A stretch of DNA of 64,000 bases, taken from positions 93,726-157,725 of the forward strand of contig NZ_JAANCN010000008.1 in assembly GCF_011326735.1 (NCBI RefSeq), written 5' to 3'. A model generated the notes under the pieces. The model made no database searches. It was given only the letters and a program-made list of their open reading frames with translations, and was not told where the DNA came from. Below, one piece after another: positions 56,036 through 63,935 of the stretch. The stretch's first letter is position 1. Every line of letters begins with the position of its first letter. This DNA comes from Phycicoccus endophyticus (GTDB lineage Bacteria > Actinomycetota > Actinomycetes > Actinomycetales > Dermatophilaceae). The position numbers and the translations under genes are program-made.

Positions 56036-56065
56036 ACCCTACCGGCGGCCCGGCGGGGCTACGGT
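56036..56065. promoter_or_regulatory. Divergent leaderless promoters
   Basis: TAGGGT (56036-56041, minus strand) serves the DUF4177 start at 56028 and TACGGT (56060-56065, plus strand) serves the ATG at 56073, each at seven bases. The two -10 boxes are only 18 bases apart, so the promoters must overlap. Confidence 0.55.
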
Positions 56066-56072
56066 GGCCGTG

Positions 56073-56837
56073 ATGAGCGACGCCGAGGTCACGCCCCGAC
56101 CCGCCCGAGCGCCGGACCGCACCGAGGTCACCGGGCCGGAGCAGACCGACGTCTACGACGTCTACGAGCCGGAGGCGCACCGGGCCCGCGGGGTCACCGT
56201 CGCCCTCGTCCACGGCGGCTTCTGGCGCGCACGCTACGACCGCGCCCACCTCGCCCCGCTCGCCGAGGCCCTGGCCCGCGACGGGTTCCACACCGCCAAC
56301 CTCGAGTACCCCCGCACCGGGATGCCCGGCGGCGGGTGGCCCGGCACGGCCGACGCCCTCCGGGCCACGGTGGACGCGGTCCGCGCCGACAGCGACCTGC
56401 CCGACCCGCTCGTCCTCGTCGGCCACTCCGCCGGCGGCCACCTGGTGACCTGGCTGGCCTCCGAGCACCGGGTCCCGGACCTGCTCGGCGCGGTCGGTCT
56501 CGGGGCCGTGGCCGACCTCGCCGAGGCCGACCGGCTGCACCTCGGGGACGACGCCGCACGCTCCTTCCTCGGCGGCGCCCCCGAGGAGGTCCCGCAGGCG
56601 TGGGCGGCCGCCGACCCCGCCCGCCAGCACCTCTCGGCACCGGTGGCGCTCGTCTCCGGGGAGCGTGACGACGTCGTCCCGGCATCGGTGTCGCAGGCCT
56701 ACGCCGCCGCCCGCACCGGCGACGAGCACGCCGGTACCGCCACGGCCCGGGGTGCCGACCACTTCGACCTCGTCGACCCGGAGCATCCCGCCTACCTGCT
56801 GCTGCTCGCCGAGGTCGAGGAGCTCACCCTGCCCTGA
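56073..56837 (+). CDS. Alpha/beta hydrolase, kynurenine formamidase-like
   Basis: A 254-residue serine hydrolase. The oxyanion motif VALVHGGFWRARYDR (HGGFW, as in kynurenine formamidases and related esterases), nucleophile elbow LVGHSAGGHLVTWLA near residue 110, acid near GERDDVVPA and the catalytic His in GADHFDLVDP are all present. It is not part of the mycobacterial order and sits between the RidA operon and the ArsA pair. Leaderless ATG at 56073; the GTG at 56064 inside the -10 box is rejected. If it is a formamidase it would act in tryptophan breakdown, but no other kyn genes are here. Confidence 0.82.
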   Translation: MSDAEVTPRPARAPDRTEVTGPEQTDVYDVYEPEAHRARGVTVALVHGGFWRARYDRAHLAPLAEALARDGFHTANLEYPRTGMPGGGWPGTADALRATVDAVRADSDLPDPLVLVGHSAGGHLVTWLASEHRVPDLLGAVGLGAVADLAEADRLHLGDDAARSFLGGAPEEVPQAWAAADPARQHLSAPVALVSGERDDVVPASVSQAYAAARTGDEHAGTATARGADHFDLVDPEHPAYLLLLAEVEELTLP

Positions 56838-56857
56838 GGACACCACCGCCGCGGCTC

Positions 56858-56863
56858 TACGCT
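56858..56863 (+). promoter_or_regulatory. Leaderless -10 box for the ArsA-like operon
   Basis: TACGCT ends six bases before the ATG at 56870. Confidence 0.55.
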
Positions 56864-56869
56864 GGCGGC

Positions 56870-57883
56870 ATGGCGGCCCCTCCCCTCGAGCGCGTCCTCG
56901 ACGGCGTCCGCCTGCACGTCGTGACGGGCAAGGGCGGCGTCGGGAAGACGAGCGTCGCCAGTGCCCTGGGGCTGGCCCTGGCCCGGCAGGGGCGGCGCGT
57001 GCTGCTCGTCGAGGTCGAGGGCCGGCAGGGCATCAGCCAGACCTTCGGCGTGCCCCCGCTCGGCACCGCGGAGGTGCGGCTCGTCCAGGACCCCTCCGGC
57101 GGCGAGCTGTGGGGCCTGTCGGTCGAGGCCAAGGCGGCGCTGCTGGAGTACCTGCAGACCTTCTACAAGCTCGGCCGGGCCGGGGGCACCCTCGAGCGGA
57201 TGGGCGTGGTGGACTTCGCGACGACCATCGCCCCCGGGGTGCGGGACGTCCTGCTCACCGGCAAGGTCTACGAGGCGGTCGGGCGCACGACCGGTCCGCG
57301 CCGCGGGCAGGGGCGCTACGCCTGGGACGCCGTCGTCCTCGACGCACCACCGACCGGCCGGATCACCCGCTTCCTCGGGGTCAACGAGCAGGTGGCCGAC
57401 CTGGCGCGGGTGGGCCCGATCCACGGCCAGGCCGAGTCGATCACCCGGATGCTGCGCAGCCGCCGCAGCGCCGTCCACATCGTCACCCTCCTGGAGGAGA
57501 TGCCCGTCCAGGAGAGCGCCGACGCCCTCGCCGAGCTCGCGGGTGCCGGGTTCGGCCTCGGCGCGCTGGTCGTCAACCAGGTGCGTGAGCCGCTGCTGCC
57601 GGACGAGCTGCTCGCCCGCCTCGAGGGCGACCCCGACTCGGTCGAGGAGCAGGTGCGCGCCGACCTCGCCGCGGTCGGCGTGCGTTCCGGCGCCCGGACC
57701 GTCGGCGGCCTGCTCGCCGAGGGCCGGGCGCACGCCGAACGGGTCGCCCTCGAGCGCGCGCTGGCCACGCAGGTCGCGGCGCTCGGGCAGCCGGTGGTCA
57801 CCCTGCCGGCCCTGCTCGCGGGGACCGACGACGGCGGGGTCTCGGTGCTCGCCGACGAGCTGCTCGGGCAGGGGGTGCACTGA
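56870..57883 (+). CDS. ArsA/GET3-like ATPase, first subunit
   Basis: A 337-residue member of the ArsA/Get3 branch of SIMIBI ATPases (Rv3679 type). The deviant Walker A is VTGKGGVGKTSVASALGLAL with both lysines, switch I region VEVEGRQGISQTFGVPP, and the switch II-like VVLDAPPTGRITRFLG. No arsenite-binding CxxxC is evident, so arsenical export is unlikely. It shares one base with the next ArsA-like gene (TGATG). The pair probably forms a heterodimer; the client may be a membrane or envelope protein, as for GET3, but this is not shown. Neighbours WhiB and PonA2 link it to envelope and redox stress. Confidence 0.9.
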   Translation: MAAPPLERVLDGVRLHVVTGKGGVGKTSVASALGLALARQGRRVLLVEVEGRQGISQTFGVPPLGTAEVRLVQDPSGGELWGLSVEAKAALLEYLQTFYKLGRAGGTLERMGVVDFATTIAPGVRDVLLTGKVYEAVGRTTGPRRGQGRYAWDAVVLDAPPTGRITRFLGVNEQVADLARVGPIHGQAESITRMLRSRRSAVHIVTLLEEMPVQESADALAELAGAGFGLGALVVNQVREPLLPDELLARLEGDPDSVEEQVRADLAAVGVRSGARTVGGLLAEGRAHAERVALERALATQVAALGQPVVTLPALLAGTDDGGVSVLADELLGQGVH

Positions 57884-59061
57884 TGGCTCGCCGCGGAGCC
57901 GAGCGGCTCGACGTGGACCGGCTGCTCACCGACCCGGACACCGGCATCGTCGTGTGCTGCGGCTCGGGAGGGGTCGGGAAGACGACGACCGCGGCGGCGC
58001 TCGGGGTGCGCGCGGCCGAGGCCGGACGCCGGGTGGTCGTCCTGACGATCGACCCGGCCCGCCGGCTGGCCCAGTCCCTCGGGCTGACCGAGCTGGACAA
58101 CACCCCTCGACCGGTCGAGGGGGTCGGTGCCGCGGCGGGGGGCTCGCTCGACGCGATGATGCTCGACATGAAGCGCACCTTCGACGAGGTGGTGCTCGCG
58201 CACTCGACCCCGGAGAAGGCCCGCCAGATCCTCGACAACCCCTTCTACCAGTCGGTCTCCAGCTCGTTCGCGGGCACCCAGGAGTACATGGCGATGGAGA
58301 AGCTCGGCCAGCTGCGCGCGCAGGCCGACCGGGACGGCACGTGGGACCTCGTCATCGTCGACACCCCGCCCTCGCGCTCGGCGCTGGACTTCCTCGACGC
58401 GCCCAAGCGGCTCGGGTCCTTCCTCGACGGCCGGTTCGTGCGCCTGCTCATGGCGCCGGCGAAGGCGAGCGGCCGCGCCTACCTCAAGGTGTTCTCGGTC
58501 GGCGCCAACCTCGCGGCCGCGACCCTCTCGAAGGTGCTCGGCGGCCAGTTCCTCGCCGACGTGCAGACCTTCGTCGCCGCGCTCGACACGATGTTCGGCG
58601 GCTTCCGGCAGCGGGCGGACGTCACCTACGCCCTCCTCGGGGAGCCCTCGACGGCCTTCGTCGTCGTCGCGGCTCCCGAGCGGGACGCGCTGCGGGAGGC
58701 GACGTTCTTCGTCGACCGGCTCGCCGCCGAGGGGATGCCGCTCGCCGGGGTCGTCGTCAACCGGATGCAGGTGCTCGCCGCGCCGGGGCTGAGCGGGTCA
58801 CGCGCGGCGGCCGCGGCCGAGCAGCTGGAGGACCGCGCCGACGACGCCGACACCGACGCGCCTCAGCCCGGCCCGACCCCCGCGCTGCTGCGGCTGCACG
58901 CGGCGCTGGCCGAGGTCGCGGCCCGGCACGAGGCGCGCGTGCGCCAGTTCGCGGCGTCCCACCCCGGCGTCCCGCTCTCGATGGTCCCCGCGGGCGCGAC
59001 CGACATCCACGACCTCGACGGCCTGCGGTCGGTCGGTGCGTCACTCGCCTCGGGCGGCTGA
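57883..59061 (+). CDS. ArsA/GET3-like ATPase, second subunit
   Basis: A 392-residue partner (Rv3680 type). The P-loop is VVCCGSGGVGKTTTAAALGV: the first lysine of the deviant motif (KGG) is replaced by Ser (SGG), so hydrolysis may need the partner subunit. Further ArsA features are TIDPARRLAQSLGL, VIVDTPPSRSALDFLDAP and the methionine-rich helix EYMAMEKLGQLRAQ and RLLMAPAK, a possible hydrophobic client groove. An acidic linker (DRADDADTDAPQ) precedes the C-terminal helices. Start ATG overlaps the upstream stop by one base. Convergent with the WhiB gene. Confidence 0.9.
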   Translation: MARRGAERLDVDRLLTDPDTGIVVCCGSGGVGKTTTAAALGVRAAEAGRRVVVLTIDPARRLAQSLGLTELDNTPRPVEGVGAAAGGSLDAMMLDMKRTFDEVVLAHSTPEKARQILDNPFYQSVSSSFAGTQEYMAMEKLGQLRAQADRDGTWDLVIVDTPPSRSALDFLDAPKRLGSFLDGRFVRLLMAPAKASGRAYLKVFSVGANLAAATLSKVLGGQFLADVQTFVAALDTMFGGFRQRADVTYALLGEPSTAFVVVAAPERDALREATFFVDRLAAEGMPLAGVVVNRMQVLAAPGLSGSRAAAAAEQLEDRADDADTDAPQPGPTPALLRLHAALAEVAARHEARVRQFAASHPGVPLSMVPAGATDIHDLDGLRSVGASLASGG

Positions 59062-59145
59062 GCGGCGCGCTCGCCGGAGCGCCACGACGGCTCCCAGCAC
59101 GGCCGCGACCGCGCCGACCACGCCGCCCGTCGTCGCAGCGACCAA
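59041..59145 (-). CDS. Possible 34-residue membrane peptide after the WhiB gene
   Basis: A short frame beginning with TTG four bases after the WhiB stop and ending inside the 3-prime end of the ArsA-like gene. It would encode VAATTGGVVGAVAAVLGAVV followed by a basic tail (ALRRARRSAARGE), i.e. one membrane helix with positive-inside charge. No good ribosome-binding site is seen and the frame could be chance in high-GC antisense DNA. Reported because the hydrophobic/basic layout is unusually clean. Confidence 0.22.
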   Translation of the reverse strand: MVAATTGGVVGAVAAVLGAVVALRRARRSAARGE

Positions 59146-59148
59146 GGG

Positions 59149-59475
59149 TCAGGCGATGGCCCCCTCGGCGCCCTCGCTCTTGGCCGCCGACAGCACGGCG
59201 GCCCACGACCGCACGTCCGGGCGGCGGCGCAGGAGCGCCCGGCGCTCGCGCTCGGTCATCCCGCCCCAGACCCCGAACTCGGTGCGGTTGTCCAGCGCGT
59301 CGGCGAGGCACTCGGCGACCACGGGGCAGCCCTTGCAGACCACCTTGGCGGCTCGCTGGGCCTTGCCCTGCACGAAGAGCGCGTCGGGGTCGCTGCCGGC
59401 GCAGCGACCGAGCGGTGCCCACTCCGACACCCACTGGCCGTCGCTGCTCGACGTCGTGGCTGGGGAGATGCTCAT
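59149..59475 (-). CDS. WhiB-family iron-sulfur regulator (WhiB4-like)
   Basis: Redox-responsive transcription factor of 108 residues. The four cluster cysteines are C in LGRCAGSDPDALF, then C-x2-C-x5-C in VVCKGCPVVAECLADAL, and the turn GVWGGMTERERRALLRR that contacts sigma factor follows. Position beside the ArsA pair and PonA2 matches WhiB4 (Rv3681c). I prefer the ATG at 59475, which has GAGG five bases upstream; the in-frame ATG at 59505 would add ten residues and cannot be excluded. In mycobacteria WhiB4 tunes the response to oxidants and beta-lactams, consistent with the divergent PBP gene. Confidence 0.93.
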   Translation of the reverse strand: MSISPATTSSSDGQWVSEWAPLGRCAGSDPDALFVQGKAQRAAKVVCKGCPVVAECLADALDNRTEFGVWGGMTERERRALLRRRPDVRSWAAVLSAAKSEGAEGAIA

Positions 59476-59684
59476 ACCGACCTCGTCTCGCTGGCTCAGG
59501 GTCATCCCGTCCGTCGCGACTGAGGACCCGCGGACACGCTAGGGTGATACCTCGCCGAGCAGATATCCGCCGAAAGGGCCCCTTTCCTGGCCGAACGGCC
59601 GATAGCGGGACGGAACGGGCGGCAGGGGGAAACGCCGCGTGGTAGCGCCGTGGCGCTCGGCGACCCCTTCGCAGGAGGCCGCGT

Positions 59685-59690
59685 TACCCT
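59685..59690 (+). promoter_or_regulatory. Leaderless -10 box for the PBP gene
   Basis: TACCCT ends seven bases before the ATG at 59698. Confidence 0.6.
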
Positions 59691-59697
59691 GTCCGCC

Positions 59698-62121
59698 ATG
59701 GACGGACGCGCCCAGAACATCTCCGCCGTGCTCAGGCTCCTGCTCGGCTTCGTCGTGCTGAGCGCGGTCTCCGGGCTGCTCGTGGCGGGCATCGCCGTGC
59801 CGGCGATCGGCGCGGGCGGCCAGGCCGCCAAGGACGGGGTCGAGGCGTTCAACGAGCTGCCGAGCGAGTTCACCATCTCCCCGCTCGCCCAGCAGTCCAA
59901 GATCGTCGACGCCAAGAACAACGTCATCGCCAACCCGTACGACGAGAACCGCATCATCGTCCCGCTGAAGAAGATCTCCCAGACCATGCAGGACGCGCAG
60001 ATCGCGATCGAGGACGCGCGCTTCTACGAGCACGGTGGCCTGGACCCGCGAGGCTTCACCCGAGCCCTGATCTCCAACCTCCAAGGCGGCCAGGTCCAGG
60101 GAGCCTCGACGCTGACCCAGCAGTACGTCAAGATCACCCTCCAGGAGCAGGCGCTGCGGGCCGGCGACGAGCAGGCCGCCGAGGCCGCGGTCGAGAAGAA
60201 CTACGCGCGCAAGCTCCAGGAGCTCAAGTACGCGATCAACGTCGAGGACAACTACACCAAGGACCAGATCCTCCAGGGCTACCTCAACCTCGTGTACTAC
60301 GGGGACCAGGCCTACGGGGTCGAGGCCGCCGCCCTCAACTACTTCGGCGTCCACGCGAGCAAGCTCAACCTCGGCCAGTCGGCCCTGCTCGCCGGCATCG
60401 TCCAGCAGCCCACGGCGTACAACCCGGTCATCAACCCCAAGCAGGCCCGGGCCCGCCGTGACGTCGTCCTCACCCGCATGGAGCAGCTCGGGCTCGCCTC
60501 GGCCAAGGACGTCGCCGCGGCCAAGAAGGTGCCCGTCGTCAAGATGGTCAAGAAGACCCCGGTCAAGGGCGTGTGCCACCGCTCGTCGCAGCCCTACTTC
60601 TGCGCCTACGTCATGGCCTACCTGCAGAACTCGCCGCAGCTGTCCGCCCTCGGCAAGACCCCCGAGGAGCGCCTCAAGCGGATCAACCAGGGGGGCCTGA
60701 CGATCCGCACCACCCTCGACCCGGCGATGCAGAAGGCCGCGCAGCAGGAGATCGTCAAGGCGGTGCCGATCGGGAACAAGAGCAACCTCGGCGGCGCGAC
60801 GAGCGTGGTCGAACCGGGCACCGGCAAGGTGCTCGCGATGGCCCAGGCGTCCAACTTCGAGAAGACCCAGACCAACTGGAACGTCGACCAGGTCTACGGC
60901 GGAGGGCCCTACGGCTACCAGTTCGGGTCGACGGCGAAGGTGTTCGGTCTCGTCACCGCCCTGGAGAAGGGGATGCCGATGGACTCGCAGATCTACGTGC
61001 CCTTCGCGTCATCCTCCACCCCCTACTCCTTCGACGGGCCCGAGGTCGTCGGCGCCCCGTGCGGCGCCGACAAGCCGTGGGATGTCACGAACGACTACTC
61101 GATCGGTGGCCGGGAGATGTCGCTGGCCGAGGGCATCTCGAAGTCGATCAACACCTGGGCGGCCCAGCTGACCATCGACGTCGGGCCGTGCGACGTCCTC
61201 GACACGATGAAGAAGATGGGCGTCCACATGGCCAACGGCGAGGAGATCCTGCGGAGCATCTCCAACGCCACCCTGGGCTCGGGCACGACGACCCCGCTCG
61301 ACCTGGCCAGCGCCTACGCGACCCTCGCCGCGAGCGGCACGTACTGCGAGCCGAGCCCCATCGTCTCGATCACCACGCCCGAGAAGGAGGAGATCAAGGT
61401 CCCCAAGACCGAGTGCAAGCAGGTCATCTCCGCGGACACCGCCGACGCCGTGAGCTACTTGCTCAAGGGGACGCTGCGCGCGGGCGGCACCGCGCAGGGC
61501 CTGTGGGACGTCGACCAGCGTCCCGCCGCGGGCAAGACGGGGACCACCGAGAACCACAACCAGGGCTGGTTCGTCGGGTACACCCCCCAGGTCGCCACCG
61601 CGGTGTGGACCGGCAACGTCGTCGCCGCCGACAAGAACGGCGCCCTGTACACGCTCAACGGCAAGTGCTTCGGCGACTACGGGTGCTTCTCCAAGGTCTT
61701 CGGCAACACCGTCTCGGCGCCGGTGTGGGCGGCCACGATGAAACGGATCACCGAGGGGATGCCGGCCAAGGACTTCCCGGCACCGAGCGAGAAGGCTCGG
61801 CGCGGCGACCTCGACCCGATCCCCAGCGTCTACGGCCGCGACCCGGACACCGCCATCGCGATACTGCAGGACGCGGGCTTCGCCGGGCAGGTGGGCTCGA
61901 CGATCAACTCCGACGCCCCCGCGGGCACGGTGGCCGGCACCTCGCCCTCCAGCTCGGCGCTCGCGGGCTCGACCGTGACGCTGTACATCTCCGCAGGGCC
62001 GGCGCCCGACCCCGAGCCGACCACGCCCGAACCGTCGAAGACGAGCAAGCCGACCTCGAGCGCGACCCCGACGACACCGTCCGGCAGGCAACGGCCGACC
62101 AAGCCCCCGGGCCGCGGCTGA
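59698..62121 (+). CDS. ponA2: Class A penicillin-binding protein with PASTA domain (PonA2 type)
   Basis: Bifunctional peptidoglycan synthase of 807 residues. After one signal-anchor helix (LRLLLGFVVLSAVSGLLVAG) comes the GT51 glycosyltransferase with catalytic Glu in AIEDARFYEHGGLDPRGF (E105) and QGASTLTQQYVK. The transpeptidase has SxxK at S411-K414 (FGSTAKVF), SxN at S483-N485 (SKSINTW) and KTG near 613 (AGKTGTTENHNQGW). A PASTA domain follows (about 715-770) and the tail is Pro/Thr/Ser-rich (TSKPTSSATPTTPSG). This is the PonA2 form found next to whiB4 in mycobacteria. Leaderless ATG at 59698. Cysteine pairs in the transpeptidase domain suggest an extracytoplasmic disulfide. Confidence 0.96.
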   Translation: MDGRAQNISAVLRLLLGFVVLSAVSGLLVAGIAVPAIGAGGQAAKDGVEAFNELPSEFTISPLAQQSKIVDAKNNVIANPYDENRIIVPLKKISQTMQDAQIAIEDARFYEHGGLDPRGFTRALISNLQGGQVQGASTLTQQYVKITLQEQALRAGDEQAAEAAVEKNYARKLQELKYAINVEDNYTKDQILQGYLNLVYYGDQAYGVEAAALNYFGVHASKLNLGQSALLAGIVQQPTAYNPVINPKQARARRDVVLTRMEQLGLASAKDVAAAKKVPVVKMVKKTPVKGVCHRSSQPYFCAYVMAYLQNSPQLSALGKTPEERLKRINQGGLTIRTTLDPAMQKAAQQEIVKAVPIGNKSNLGGATSVVEPGTGKVLAMAQASNFEKTQTNWNVDQVYGGGPYGYQFGSTAKVFGLVTALEKGMPMDSQIYVPFASSSTPYSFDGPEVVGAPCGADKPWDVTNDYSIGGREMSLAEGISKSINTWAAQLTIDVGPCDVLDTMKKMGVHMANGEEILRSISNATLGSGTTTPLDLASAYATLAASGTYCEPSPIVSITTPEKEEIKVPKTECKQVISADTADAVSYLLKGTLRAGGTAQGLWDVDQRPAAGKTGTTENHNQGWFVGYTPQVATAVWTGNVVAADKNGALYTLNGKCFGDYGCFSKVFGNTVSAPVWAATMKRITEGMPAKDFPAPSEKARRGDLDPIPSVYGRDPDTAIAILQDAGFAGQVGSTINSDAPAGTVAGTSPSSSALAGSTVTLYISAGPAPDPEPTTPEPSKTSKPTSSATPTTPSGRQRPTKPPGRG

Positions 62122-62136
62122 GCCGCGCGCCCGGGA

Positions 62137-62156
62137 GGCCGCGGGGGGCTGCGGCC
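62137..62156. terminator. Hairpin between ponA2 and yqeY
   Basis: GGCCGC (62137-62142) and GCGGCC (62151-62156) around an 8-nt loop, between convergent stops at 62121 and 62162. A second short hairpin overlaps the ponA2 stop. Confidence 0.4.
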
Positions 62157-62161
62157 GAGCC

Positions 62162-62626
62162 TCAGCGCCCGGCGAGCACGTCCTTGACGACCGCCGCGAC
62201 CCGGCCGCCCTCGGCCCGCCCGGCCACCTCGGCCTGGGCCGCCTTCATGACCCGGCCCATGTCCGCCATGCCGCTGGCACCGGTGGACTCCACCGCACGC
62301 TGGACGAGCGAGCGCAGCTCGTCCTCGCCGAGCTGCGCCGGGAGGTAGCCCTCGAGGACGGCCAGCTCGGCCTCCTCGGTGGCGGCCAGCTCCTCGCGGC
62401 CCGCGTCGTGGTACGCGGCGGCCGCCTCGCGGCGCTTCTTGGCCTCCTTGGCGATGACCTTGAGCACCTCGTCGTCGGCGAGCTCGCGGGCCTCGTCCCC
62501 CGCCACCTCGGCGGTCGTCACCGAGGTGAGCGTCATCCGCAGGGTGGCCGAGCGGACCTTGTCCCGGGCGCGCATCGCGTCGTGCAGGTCGCCCTGCAGC
62601 CGGGCCTTGAGACTCGTCGCGTTCAT
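62162..62626 (-). CDS. GatB/YqeY domain protein
   Basis: A 154-residue protein of the YqeY family, related to the tail domain of the GatB amidotransferase subunit. N-terminal helices LKARLQGDLHDAMRARDKVR and TLRMTLTSVTTAEVA are followed by the YqeY core VLEGYLPAQLGEDELRSLVQ and MADMGRVMKAAQAEVAGRAE. The domain binds tRNA-like structure in GatB; free YqeY proteins have no firm function. ATG start is seven bases after GAGACT, a weak leaderless -10 box. Confidence 0.93.
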   Translation of the reverse strand: MNATSLKARLQGDLHDAMRARDKVRSATLRMTLTSVTTAEVAGDEARELADDEVLKVIAKEAKKRREAAAAYHDAGREELAATEEAELAVLEGYLPAQLGEDELRSLVQRAVESTGASGMADMGRVMKAAQAEVAGRAEGGRVAAVVKDVLAGR

Positions 62627-62706
62627 GGGGCCCAGTCTCCCACCCGCCCCGCCGCCCGGACATCCGGGATTCCCCGGTCGGCCCCGGCGTTTGCGAGGAT
62701 GGCGCG

Positions 62707-63687
62707 ATGGACGACACCGCACGCACCGCACTGCGCGCCGTCGGGGGACTCGTGGGGGCCGGCGCGGCCGCGGTCGCCTACGCGGCCTTCGTCGAGCGCA
62801 CCTGGTTCACCCTGCGTCGCTTCACGGTGCCCGTCCTGCCACCCGGCTCCGAGCCGGTCCGGGTCCTGCAGGTCTCGGACCTGCACCTCACCCCGGGGCA
62901 GCGACGCAAGATCGACTGGGTCCGCTCGCTCGCCGAGCTGCGCCCCGACTTCGTCGTCAACTCCGGCGACAACCTGGCCCATCTCGAGGCGGTCCCACCC
63001 CTGCTGCGGGCGATGGAGCCGCTGATGGACTTCCCCGGGGCCTTCGTCCTCGGGTCCAACGACTACTTCGCCCCGGTCCCGAAGAACCCCGCCCGCTACC
63101 TCACCTCGTCCTTCGCGCAGGCTCCGACCCGGCGCAGCGACCTGCCGGTCGGCGAGCTCGTCGCGGGCCTGCGCGCCGGCGGCTGGTCAGACCTCGACAA
63201 CGCCCGTGAGGTCGTCACCATGGGTGAGCACCGCGTCGAGCTCGTCGGCGTCGACGACCCCCACGTCGAGTACGACCGGTACGCCGAGGTGTCCGCACCG
63301 GCGCGCGGGGACGTCGCGCTCACGGTGGGGCTCGTCCACGCGCCCTACCAGCGGGTGCTCGACGCCATGGTCGCCGACGGCGCCGGGCTCGTCCTCGCCG
63401 GCCACACCCACGGAGGCCAGCTGGCCGTGCCCGGGTACGGGGCGCTCGTGACGAACTGCGACCTGGACACCGGGCGCGCCAAGGGCGTCTCGCGGTGGTG
63501 GGAGGGCGCGGGGCGTGCCGGACACGGCGGCCGGAGCGCACCGTCGTCGCACGCTCCGCGGGACGCCGCCTGGCTGCACGTCTCGGCCGGCCTCGGGACC
63601 TCCCCGTACGCCCCCGTGCGCTTCGCCTGCCGCCCGGAGGCCACCCTACTCACCCTCGTCGCGGCCGACCCCGACGGCACCGCCTGA
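62707..63687 (+). CDS. Membrane-anchored metallophosphoesterase
   Basis: A calcineurin-like phosphoesterase of 326 residues, Rv3683 type. N-terminal hydrophobic segment (VGGLVGAGAAAVAYAAFVER) is followed by the metal-binding motifs VLQVSDLHLTPGQ, VVNSGDNLAHLEAV, VLGSNDYFAPVP, a histidine in GLVHAPYQR and LAGHTHGGQLAVPGYG. This group includes YkuE-like UDP-2,3-diacylglucosamine-type or wall-related phosphoesterases, exported or membrane-bound; here the anchor lacks a clear cleavage site. The ATG at 62707 is six bases after GAGGAT. Substrate unknown. It precedes the tRNA gene. Confidence 0.91.
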   Translation: MDDTARTALRAVGGLVGAGAAAVAYAAFVERTWFTLRRFTVPVLPPGSEPVRVLQVSDLHLTPGQRRKIDWVRSLAELRPDFVVNSGDNLAHLEAVPPLLRAMEPLMDFPGAFVLGSNDYFAPVPKNPARYLTSSFAQAPTRRSDLPVGELVAGLRAGGWSDLDNAREVVTMGEHRVELVGVDDPHVEYDRYAEVSAPARGDVALTVGLVHAPYQRVLDAMVADGAGLVLAGHTHGGQLAVPGYGALVTNCDLDTGRAKGVSRWWEGAGRAGHGGRSAPSSHAPRDAAWLHVSAGLGTSPYAPVRFACRPEATLLTLVAADPDGTA

Positions 63688-63795
63688 GGCGCACCTCGGG
63701 CCGCGGCCGCCGGTCCCCGACCCGATTTCGGGAGGCTGTCGCCGGTCGGCTATCCTCGGGTGTCGCCGCGGGCCCGGAGCCCGCACGACACGCCA

Positions 63796-63872
<77 letters not shown>

Positions 63873-63894
63873 CTGTGATGTCTCAGGACATCGC

Positions 63895-63935
63895 GGACTC
63901 CCCGAACCCTCAGGGTTCGGGGAGTCCTTGGTTTT
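63895..63935 (+). terminator. Strong terminator after tRNA-Pro, overlapping transposase 3-prime end
   Basis: A perfect 15-bp stem, GGACTCCCCGAACCC (63895-63909) with GGGTTCGGGGAGTCC (63913-63927), a 3-nt loop and the tail TTGGTTTT. It should end tRNA transcription. The loop on the other strand is the TGA stop of the transposase. Confidence 0.85.

Noticed and set aside
56870..59061. Arsenite efflux operon
   Set aside because: Two ArsA-like ATPases occur but no arsB, arsR or arsD and no arsenite-binding cysteine motif is visible.
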